From DASXTS01 sp036505275 (GTDB taxonomy: Bacteria > Actinomycetota > Actinomycetes > Mycobacteriales > Pseudonocardiaceae), in the NCBI GenBank assembly GCA_036505275.1, contig DASXTS010000185.1, positions 1-12,864 on the forward strand: a stretch of 12,864 nt of DNA, in the 5' to 3' direction. Positions 7,679 to 12,864 of the stretch are shown here, one piece after another (the stretch's first letter is position 1; the number at the start of each line of letters is the position of its first letter). The position numbers and the translations under genes were made by a program. Under the pieces are notes generated by a model that saw only the letters and a program-made list of their open reading frames with translations, did no database searches and was not told the DNA's origin.

Positions 7679-8506
7679 ATGCGGACGGAACTGGTTTCGA
7701 TCGCGACCGATACCGTGCCGCTGGACGGCGCCTTCCATTGGCCGGAGGACCGAACCGCCCGCGGCGGCGTCCTGCTGTTCCACGGCAACACGATGAACTT
7801 CTACATCGGCGCGCCGCGCTGGCTGCCGCCCGTGCTCACGGAACTGGGCTTCGCGTGTCTCGCGTTCAACCGGCGCGGCCACGACATCTTGAGCATCCGC
7901 GATTCCCGTGCTCCCGAGGGCGGCGCCCTGCAGCTCACGCGCGAAGCCATTGCCGACAATGAGCACGCGGCGCGTTGGATGGCCGACCGCGGCTTCCCCG
8001 CGCCGATCGTCATCGCCCACTCGGGCGGCGGCCTGCTCGGCGCCGCGCATGCGGCAGGGCATCCCGAGACCCCCGCCCTGGTGCTGCTCTCCGCGTTTCG
8101 CGGCGGCGCGGGCGGGCAGAGCATTCCAGCGCAGATGGCGCTGGCGGGTGAGGACTATGGGGCGACGATGGCGAGAGCGCAGGCGCTCGTCGCGGCGGGG
8201 CGGGGCAAGGAACTGATGACCATGCCGAACTGGTGGTATGTCATCTCGGCGCAGAGCTATGTCGACCGCTTCACCACGCTGCCCGACATTCTCGCGTTCG
8301 CTCCCACGATCATGTGTCCGGTGCTCTATGTGCGTGGCAGCCTGGAGCCGGCGGACGTGTATCCGGCCGAAGGCTATGCCGAGCGCGCGGGCGGCCCATG
8401 CGAAGTCGCGATCGTCGAGGGCGACCATTTCTACAACGGCATCGAGGATCATGTGTGCGGCGTCGTCACCACGTGGCTCAAGAAGTCGCTGCCTGCAGCG
8501 CGCTAG
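7679..8506 (+). CDS. Alpha/beta hydrolase with atypical codon use
   Basis: This 275-residue protein has a complete alpha/beta hydrolase fold. It shows an early strand and oxyanion region VLLFHGNTMNFY, the turn FNRRGHD, a nucleophile elbow AHSGGG (Ser115), a likely acid Glu223 in RGSLEPADVYP, and His250 in EGDHFYNG. It has no signal peptide, so it is probably cytoplasmic, and the substrate is unknown. ATG 7679 is chosen because residues before it (in frame back to 7604) would be antisense to the iminopeptidase remnant. GGGACGG (7664-7670) is a modest ribosome site. Codon use differs from neighbours: six of eight tyrosines are TAT, and GAA, GAT, CAT, TGT and AGA occur, whereas the adjacent operon uses TAC almost only. 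This suggests acquisition from another lineage, perhaps a proteobacterium. No partner gene is visible. Confidence 0.85.
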   Translation: MRTELVSIATDTVPLDGAFHWPEDRTARGGVLLFHGNTMNFYIGAPRWLPPVLTELGFACLAFNRRGHDILSIRDSRAPEGGALQLTREAIADNEHAARWMADRGFPAPIVIAHSGGGLLGAAHAAGHPETPALVLLSAFRGGAGGQSIPAQMALAGEDYGATMARAQALVAAGRGKELMTMPNWWYVISAQSYVDRFTTLPDILAFAPTIMCPVLYVRGSLEPADVYPAEGYAERAGGPCEVAIVEGDHFYNGIEDHVCGVVTTWLKKSLPAAR

Positions 8507-9102
8507 TGGTCACCGCCGTAAGTTCTTCGGGCATCAGTTGCTGGTGGGTACGGCGGGGCCAAGAACTCAACTTGTCCGACATTCGCGAACAGCTCGGCCA
8601 CTGGCTAGACCTCGATTCAGAAAGCTGACGGCACGCCAGGGCGCGGATCGCGGCAGAAGCGGATGCTTGGTGCAAGCGCTAAACGAAAGCCGATAAGGTT
8701 GCAGGGTGTCTTACGAGACGGAGGACCGAAGCAGTTCATCCATCCGATACAACAAATAAAAAGGGGCGCTTGTGAATCTCGCGGCGTTGTTCCAATGCCT
8801 CCCAGGCAGCCTTGGCGCTGGTCGTAAGCAGAGCCCCTGACGACGCAAGGACCGCTGCCGCAACCGTTTTCGAAGGCTGGAATGGCCATCCCGACAGTGC
8901 GGATGTGGCCGCTCGCTGACTCGATGAGCACGAGGGCAGATCCTGGCGAGAGCCCATCCGCTTGGGCCGGCGATCACATCGGTGCTTACCGCATACGTTC
9001 CATTGCCGGATGACACGTTGGGCCGAGGTGCCTATTGACGCGCTTGACCGCCGTGCACAGGACTCGCGGCAGAAGAGAACACCTTGGCGGCACACTGAGC
9101 GC
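8507..9102. other. Intergenic stretch of lower GC, no recognisable gene
   Basis: Composition drops here; for example 29 of the 60 bases at 8701-8760 are G or C. Three overlapping minus-strand frames between about 8617 and 9104 contain protein-like pieces (TYAVSTDVIAGPSGWALA, LIESASGHIRTVGMAIPAF, SAKAAWEALEQRREIHKRPF), as if one gene had been split by frameshifts. I recognise no family, and no single frame has a convincing start. The plus strand 8560-8625 holds a short piece GQELNLSDIREQLGHWLDL, also unrecognised. Confidence 0.45.
8513..8556. repeat. 8-bp perfect inverted repeat just after the hydrolase stop
   Basis: CCGCCGTA (8513-8520) and TACGGCGG (8549-8556) are perfect complements around a 28-base loop, starting 7 bases after the stop at 8504-8506. 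It could act as a weak terminator, but the loop is long and no T tract follows. Confidence 0.3.
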
Positions 9103-9516
9103 ATGACTGATCAGATCCCGGTTCGCCAGCTGCGGCTGTGCGTCACCGCATCCGACTACGACCAAGCGCTGCACTTCTACCGGGACGTGCTCGGCCTGCC
9201 CGAGCAGGCGTCCTACACGTCACCCGGCGGGCGGGTGACCATCCTCAATGCGGGTGTGGCGACGCTAGAGCTGGCCGACCCGGTGTACGCCGAGTACATC
9301 GACCAGGTCGAGGTGGGCAGCCGGGTAGCCGGACACGTGCGGGTGGCCTTCGAGGTTGAGGACGCCCACGCGGTAACCGCGAGCCTGGCCGGTGCTGGCG
9401 CCGACGTCATCGCCCCGCCGACACGGACTCCGTGGCACTCGCTCAATGCCCGGCTGGCCGCGCCCGCCGGTCTGCAGGTGACAATCTTCGCCGAGCTGGG
9501 CGAGGCGCGTAGCTGA
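9103..9516 (+). CDS. VOC-superfamily (glyoxalase/bleomycin-resistance-like) protein
   Basis: This 137-residue cytoplasmic protein has two beta-alpha-beta-beta-beta modules. The first has LRLCVTASDYDQALHFYRDV and LGLPE, then LELADP. The second has HVRVAFEVEDAHAVTASLA, ending TIFAEL. These are hallmarks of the vicinal oxygen chelate fold. Candidate metal or substrate positions are Glu56, His78 and Glu131. The first-strand ligand, usually His or Glu, appears to be Gln9 here. The closing QVTIFAEL resembles actinobacterial members annotated only as VOC proteins. Length is normal for a stand-alone protein, which usually dimerises. ATG 9103 is chosen because VRQLRLCV lies close behind it as in the family. 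GGCGG at 9086-9090 is a distant, weak ribosome site. The actual reaction cannot be read from sequence, and the neighbours do not help. Confidence 0.88.
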   Translation: MTDQIPVRQLRLCVTASDYDQALHFYRDVLGLPEQASYTSPGGRVTILNAGVATLELADPVYAEYIDQVEVGSRVAGHVRVAFEVEDAHAVTASLAGAGADVIAPPTRTPWHSLNARLAAPAGLQVTIFAELGEARS

Positions 9517-9529
9517 CACCCACCGGACA

Positions 9530-9603
9530 TCCAGCGCGCCAGTCGGCGTCGCTCAGGAACCGTGCGAGGCGCCGGTCGCTGCGCCGTCAATCAGAAACCT
9601 CAC
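9530..9603 (-). pseudogene. Frameshifted, truncated DUF5615-type toxin remnant
   Basis: On the minus strand a GTG (9603-9601) overlaps the antitoxin's TGA as GTGA and begins GTG AGG TTT CTG ATT GAC, read MRFLID, the hallmark N terminus of DUF5615 PIN-like toxins. After GGCGC (9585-9581) the family sequence resumes in another frame from 9580 as SDRRLARFLSDADW, fitting the consensus MRFLIDAQLxxRLARFL with exactly one base missing. Without correction the frame hits TGA after 16 codons. Recognisable homology ends near 9530, and the end of the VOC gene follows at 9516. The rest of the toxin, including its later acidic residues, is gone. The order antitoxin then toxin with a 4-base overlap is the usual arrangement for this pair. 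The gene is dead. Confidence 0.75.
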
Positions 9604-9833
9604 GCCGCCCCGAGCGGAATCACTCGATGACGCCCCGCGGCCAGTGCACCGAACTCCAACGCAGCCAGGAGATCGTCACGCTCCAGGTCTGGGTAGTCGG
9701 CAAGCACCTCGTCGATCGTCATACCCGCCGACAGCGGCTCGAGCAGACTCTCTACGGGATACCGCAGACCTCGCACCGTCGGCTGACCGTGGCACACCGC
9801 CGGGTCAGAGGTGATGCGATCGAGTCTGGACAT
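9600..9833 (-). CDS. DUF433 antitoxin-family protein (orphan)
   Basis: This 77-residue protein starts MSRLDRITSDPAVCHGQPTV, then RGLRYPVESLLEPL, SAGMTIDEVLADYPDLERDD and LLAALEFGALAAG. It matches DUF433 across its whole length: a beta segment with the G-x-P-x-x-x-G-x-R turn, then a helix-turn-helix-like bundle. Members pair with DUF5615 PIN-like proteins as predicted type II toxin-antitoxin modules, the DUF433 protein being the antitoxin and probable DNA-binding autorepressor. ATG (9833-9831) has GGAGA directly upstream (9839-9835) at short spacing. Its toxin partner downstream is only a frameshifted fragment, so this antitoxin is orphaned. It may persist as a repressor, by protecting against a related toxin, or simply because decay is recent. 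A candidate operator-like inverted repeat lies upstream at 9868-9907. Confidence 0.9.
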   Translation of the reverse strand: MSRLDRITSDPAVCHGQPTVRGLRYPVESLLEPLSAGMTIDEVLADYPDLERDDLLAALEFGALAAGRHRVIPLGAA

Positions 9834-9867
9834 GTCTCCATCATCGCCCCGGCGCTGCAGGCGACAA

Positions 9868-9907
9868 ACCGGCCTGGCGCGCCGAGGAAGGACGGGGCAA
9901 GGCCGGT
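9868..9907. repeat. 8-bp inverted repeat upstream of the antitoxin; candidate operator
   Basis: ACCGGCCT (9868-9875) and AGGCCGGT (9900-9907) are perfect complements 24 bases apart, about 35-75 bases before the antitoxin start. A palindrome GGCGCGCC lies at 9876-9883 between the arms. Toxin-antitoxin modules often autoregulate through such sites, but in GC-rich DNA an 8-bp match can be chance. Confidence 0.3.
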
Positions 9908-10382
9908 CTAGCTCTTACGACCGTCTGCGCGACACGTTGCCGCCATCGCTGTGTAACCGCGAGGCGGCGCTCGCGGCCAATCGCCGCCGATCGCCGCAGC
10001 GCACGCACCGCGATCCTCGACCGCATCTCCGGCCACCCGAGGTAGCCGCCGGCAACACTGCCAACACTCGAGGGGAGTCTGAGCTTGGCCCGTTTGCCGG
10101 ACACAGCCATCCCGTCGCGGTCGCTGCCTTCGGCCTTCAGAACGGTCGGACGGTCCCTCCGCGGCCTGTGAAGATCACGGCGCAGAGGGGACCGGCTCAA
10201 CGCGGCTTGTGCGGGCGATGTGATCGTCCGAGCGGCTGGGCCCGACCCACACTGCCGGCAGGGACCGGAAGTAGCTTCGATCGCCTTCCACACCACGGAA
10301 AGTCCGTCACAGGCGCTTGTCCACCGGCTCGCGCTGCGGCGAGATTCGCACGTGCAGCACGCTGCCGAGGTGGACGATCCTC

Positions 10383-10387
10383 AGGAG
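10383..10387 (+). promoter_or_regulatory. Ribosome binding site fixing the secreted hydrolase start
   Basis: AGGAG lies 5 bases before ATG 10393. The frame is open back to 9811, but only this start has a Shine-Dalgarno match and leads directly into a signal peptide. Confidence 0.8.
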
Positions 10388-10392
10388 CTGAC

Positions 10393-11745
10393 ATGACCGG
10401 TTCACGGCGAGTGCTCGTCCTTCTGCTCGCGCCCGTGGCCCTCGTCCTGGGCCTGCCGGCGGCCGCCGGTGCGCAGCCGGCGGCACCGACGCGGTACCAG
10501 GGCACGCTGCCAGACGGCGCCACCTGGATCGCCGACGTCCCGTCGGACTGGAACGGCACGCTGCTGCTCTACAGCCACGGCTACATCCCCGGCCCGGCGA
10601 ACCCGCCGCGCAACTCGCCGAACCAGCCGACCACCGATGCGCTGCTGGAGTGCGGGTACGCGCTGGCCGGCTCGTCGTACTCGCGGGTGGGCTGGGCGCT
10701 GGCCACGGCGGCCGACGACCAGCTGGCAACGCTGGCCGAGGTCCAGCGCCTGATCGGCCGGCCGGAACACGTGATCGCCATCGGCACGTCGATGGGCGGG
10801 CTGGTCACCGGTCAGCTGGCGGAGCGCGCAGGCGGCCGCATCGATGGCGCGCTGGCCACCTGTGGCCTCATGGTCGGCGGCATCGACCTGCACAACGCGC
10901 AGCTGGACGGCCTGCACGCGCTGGCCCAACTGCTGCTGCCGGGACAACCGGTGAAGCTGGTGCGCTTCGCCAGTCTCGCGGACGCGGTGACCACCGTTAA
11001 CCAGCTACGGGCCGCAATCGACCAGGCCCAGCTCACACCGCAGGGGCGGGCCCGGATCGCGCTCGCCGCGGCCTACTTCCACATGCCGAGTTGGTTCCCC
11101 GGGCTGCCGAAGCCGGCCTCGCACGACTACGCAGCGCAGGAGTTCGGCCAGTACCGCAACCTGCAGGACAACGGCCTGGTCGCCAGCCCACTGTTCCGGT
11201 ACCAGACCGGCCGGTTCGACGTGGAGCAGTCCTCCGGCGGCAACGTGTCCTGGAACATGGGCGTGGACTATGGGCAACTGCTGTCGCAGTCGGCGACTGC
11301 CGAGCAGGTGCGCAGCCTCTACCGCGATGCTGAGCTGGACCTGGGCGCCGACCTCGACCTGCTCACCAGTACCGCCGACGTCGCCCCGGACCTCGCCGCC
11401 GTGCAATGGATGAGCCGCACCTCCACGCTGTCCGGCGAGCTGCAGATGCCAGTGCTCAGCCTGCACACCGTCAGCGACGCGCTGGCGCCGGTGCAGTTCG
11501 AGCAGGAGTACGGCGAGGACGTCCGGACGGCCGGCGCCAACCCGCTGCTGCGGCGGGCCTACGTCGACCATGCCGGCCACTGCGCGTTCACCGTGGCCGA
11601 GTGGGTCGCCGGGGTGGAGACGATCAGGGCACGGATCGAGCACGGCTACTGGGCCGATCTGGCGACGGCCGGCAGCCTGCAGGCGCTCGCCGAGTCGTAC
11701 GTCCCCTTCCACCCCGGCGAGTTCCTCGGCGACCGGACGCCCTGA
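10393..11745 (+). CDS. Secreted alpha/beta hydrolase (serine hydrolase)
   Basis: This 450-residue exported enzyme has a classic signal peptide. Its n-region is MTGSRR, its hydrophobic core runs from about residue 7 to 21, and the probable signal peptidase I site is AGA|QP after residue 27. The mature protein has LLLYSHGYIPG (oxyanion region), AIGTSMGG with nucleophile Ser133, Asp362 in LHTVSDALAP, and His396 in DHAGHCAFT, a complete triad in the right order. About 230 residues separate nucleophile and acid, more than in a minimal fold, so a helical cap or lid domain is likely (about 160-350). No lipobox or sortase motif is visible, so it should be released. The substrate is unknown; such actinobacterial proteins are usually labelled lipase, esterase or prolyl-oligopeptidase-like. 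It stands alone, with a gene-free stretch upstream and a convergent kinase gene downstream. Confidence 0.9.
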   Translation: MTGSRRVLVLLLAPVALVLGLPAAAGAQPAAPTRYQGTLPDGATWIADVPSDWNGTLLLYSHGYIPGPANPPRNSPNQPTTDALLECGYALAGSSYSRVGWALATAADDQLATLAEVQRLIGRPEHVIAIGTSMGGLVTGQLAERAGGRIDGALATCGLMVGGIDLHNAQLDGLHALAQLLLPGQPVKLVRFASLADAVTTVNQLRAAIDQAQLTPQGRARIALAAAYFHMPSWFPGLPKPASHDYAAQEFGQYRNLQDNGLVASPLFRYQTGRFDVEQSSGGNVSWNMGVDYGQLLSQSATAEQVRSLYRDAELDLGADLDLLTSTADVAPDLAAVQWMSRTSTLSGELQMPVLSLHTVSDALAPVQFEQEYGEDVRTAGANPLLRRAYVDHAGHCAFTVAEWVAGVETIRARIEHGYWADLATAGSLQALAESYVPFHPGEFLGDRTP

Positions 11746-11851
11746 CTCGGCCGGCACGGGTTGGCGGGTTAGGCGGAAAGCTGGACGCCGCCCGTGAACG
11801 AACATCGAGCTGGTGGCGGTTCCGGCGGCGGGCCGTCAACAAGGGCGCCAA

Positions 11852-12736
11852 TCAGGACCGCGGCACGCACACCGTGAGGGCGCCCGGCGCCACCTTTGCC
11901 TTGAGTCGTTTGGCCGTGTCCCGCGCGCCCCCGTCCAGCTCGTAGGTCAGGGGGGCGCCGAACCTAATGTCGGCCGTCTTCGCGCGGGTGATCCGTACGA
12001 ATGGCGAGCGGTCGGATCGGCCCGCGACCATCCGGCCGAACGTGCGCGCCCACTCCAGGGCGCCCTCGGCGGTGGCCACCCCGACGTCGAGCCAGCCGTC
12101 GTCCGGCTTCGCGTTGTCGAAGGCCAGAATCCCGCCGGTGATCCTGCCGACATTGCCGAGCAGCACGCAGCTGGCCCTGCCATCGAACCACTTCGTGCCG
12201 TCGATGTGGATTTTCACCGGCACCGCGCCGTCCTTGACATGGTGTAGCCCGGTCCACAGGTAGGCCAGCCGACCTACGCGGTCCTTGAGGTTCCGGCCGG
12301 CCTCACTGATCATCGCGCCGTCGAATCCGGCCCCGGCCATCACGGCAAAGTGCTCCCCGTTGACCTTGCCGAGGTCCAGTGTCCGGCGCCTGCCGTGGAA
12401 GCCGATCCGCACGGCCTGCGCCACGTCCTGCGGAATGTCGAGGTTGGCGGCGAGCAGGTTGGCCGTGCCCGCGGGGACGATCGCGACCGGGATGTTCGAT
12501 CCGGCCAGCGCGTCGACGCAGCGCTGGACCATGCCGTCGCCACCCCAGACGAAGACGAGCTCGGCGCCGGCCTTGCGCGCGAGCCTGGCCTTCTTTGCGG
12601 CCTTGCTGCTCTTCGAGACCTCGCACCAGAGCAGGTTGTCGCAGCCCTCGTCAGTGATCATTCTGCGCAGCTCGTCGAGGCCGCCGCCGATCGACTTCTT
12701 CCGGTGGGCGATAACGGCAACGGGCCGGGCGCTCAT
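11852..12736 (-). CDS. Diacylglycerol-kinase-family lipid kinase (YegS/DgkB-like)
   Basis: From ATG 12736-12734 this gives 294 residues, normal for the family. The N-terminal nucleotide-binding domain has a first strand PVAVIAHRKKS, then GGDGM (about 65-69), which binds ATP, and PAGTANLLA (88-96). The C-terminal beta-sandwich domain begins near GKVNGEHFAVMAGAGFDG (GAGFDG about 135-140) and includes ILAFDNAKPDDGWLDV. The protein should phosphorylate a lipid such as diacylglycerol at the inner face of the membrane. Near the C terminus the family's usual DGE appears as DGG (YELDGGARDTA). The Glu is catalytic in some relatives, so either the base has shifted or this subfamily differs. A GTG 30 bases upstream (12766) is in frame, but no ribosome site is seen for either, and the first strand sits properly after the ATG. 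It converges on the secreted hydrolase with a 106-base gap. Confidence 0.9.
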   Translation of the reverse strand: MSARPVAVIAHRKKSIGGGLDELRRMITDEGCDNLLWCEVSKSSKAAKKARLARKAGAELVFVWGGDGMVQRCVDALAGSNIPVAIVPAGTANLLAANLDIPQDVAQAVRIGFHGRRRTLDLGKVNGEHFAVMAGAGFDGAMISEAGRNLKDRVGRLAYLWTGLHHVKDGAVPVKIHIDGTKWFDGRASCVLLGNVGRITGGILAFDNAKPDDGWLDVGVATAEGALEWARTFGRMVAGRSDRSPFVRITRAKTADIRFGAPLTYELDGGARDTAKRLKAKVAPGALTVCVPRS

Positions 12737-12742
12737 GCGATC

Positions 12743-12773
12743 GTGATACCCGCTGGCCGGTTTCACTACTCAA
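12743..12773 (-). promoter_or_regulatory. Candidate promoter giving a leaderless lipid-kinase mRNA
   Basis: On the minus strand TTGAGT (12773-12768) and TATCAC (12748-12743) are separated by 19 bases. The second hexamer ends 6 bases before ATG 12736, the distance expected if transcription starts at the ATG itself. No Shine-Dalgarno is present, which fits a leaderless transcript, common in actinobacteria. The hexamers match consensus only partly. Confidence 0.4.
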
Positions 12774-12776
12774 CTC

Positions 12777-12821
12777 GCACGTCCGGAGCACGTCCGGGGG
12801 CACGTCCGGAGCACGTCCGGA
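12777..12821. repeat. Four 11-bp direct repeats upstream of the lipid kinase
   Basis: GCACGTCCGGA occurs at 12777-12787, 12800-12810 and 12811-12821, with a one-mismatch copy GCACGTCCGGG at 12788-12798. A weaker GCAGGCCCGG follows at 12822. Starts are 11, 12 and 11 bases apart, about one helical turn. The array begins 4 bases beyond the candidate -35 of the kinase gene, where an activator or repressor array could sit. It may equally be simple slippage. Confidence 0.8.
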
Positions 12822-12864
12822 GCAGGCCCGGCCGGTGCAGGCGGCAGGATTGCCCGGTTTCTTC

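Larger units (their letters stand above)
9834..10392. other. Gene-free stretch between antitoxin and secreted hydrolase
   Basis: I find no recognisable protein in any frame. The open frames here are rich in Arg, Pro and Ala, with no family motif and no ribosome site. The stretch must hold the divergent promoters of the antitoxin (minus) and the secreted hydrolase (plus), but no hexamer pair is convincing. Short pieces such as RTAILDRISGHP (plus, about 10002-10037) are unassigned. Confidence 0.5.

Noticed and set aside
5023..7962. Long plus-strand frame overlapping the rhamnosidase in another frame
   Set aside because: Arg/Pro/Gly-rich shadow with no recognisable domains. The GH78 frame explains the DNA.
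9035..9072. TTGACG/TTGACC promoter for the VOC gene
   Set aside because: Two good -35-like hexamers exist (9035, 9044) but no TANNNT-like -10 lies 16-19 bases downstream.
9841..10559. Minus-strand frames at 9841-10296 and 10197-10559
   Set aside because: No ribosome site or recognisable motif; the second is partly antisense to the secreted hydrolase's signal peptide.
11746..11851. Bidirectional terminator between the convergent hydrolase and kinase genes
   Set aside because: Short GC-rich complementary pieces exist, but I could not find a clear stem with a T tract on either strand.
12777..12831. CRISPR array or plasmid iterons
   Set aside because: The repeats are 11 bp, essentially adjacent, with no spacers, no cas genes and no replication gene nearby.

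Overview
The window looks like the chromosome of a high-GC actinobacterium. Most coding stretches have third codon positions that are almost all G or C, genes are coupled through ATGA or GTGA overlaps, and the protein families (Opp/Dpp transporter, GH78 rhamnosidase, DUF433/DUF5615 pair, YegS-type lipid kinase) fit that group. I cannot name the genus from sequence alone.

Region 1 (1-7396, plus strand) is one tightly packed operon. It holds the 3' end of a family-5 solute-binding protein, a DppB-type permease, a DppC-type permease fused to a DppD-type ATPase, a DppF-type ATPase, a small remnant of an alpha/beta hydrolase, and a cytoplasmic GH78 alpha-L-rhamnosidase. The likely job is import of rhamnose-containing glycosides or oligosaccharides by a transporter of the 'peptide' class, then removal of rhamnose inside the cell. 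The operon carries visible damage. One base is missing where the permease-ATPase fusion enters its ATPase domain, the second ATPase has a weakened signature motif (FSGSQ), and the hydrolase has lost its catalytic core by an in-frame deletion.

Region 2 (7397-9102) is a patchwork. It has the C-terminal third or so of a proline-iminopeptidase-like gene on the minus strand, a possible degenerate REP-like motif at its broken end, an intact alpha/beta hydrolase with codon use unlike its neighbours, and about 600 bases of lower-GC DNA with no recognisable gene.

Region 3 (9103-10392) has a VOC-superfamily protein. Facing it on the minus strand is an intact DUF433 antitoxin. Its partner DUF5615 toxin survives only as a frameshifted fragment of about 25 codons that still keeps the GTGA start/stop overlap. 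About 560 gene-free bases follow.

Region 4 (10393-12864) has a secreted alpha/beta hydrolase on the plus strand and, convergent to it, a diacylglycerol-kinase-family lipid kinase. The kinase start may be leaderless, and four 11-bp direct repeats lie just upstream of its candidate promoter.

The clearest new observations are the dead toxin fragment beside an orphan antitoxin, the in-frame gutted hydrolase inside the transporter operon, the frameshifted permease-ATPase fusion, and the helically phased repeats. I found no CRISPR array, tRNA, rRNA or intact transposase, and no convincing wholly new multi-gene system.
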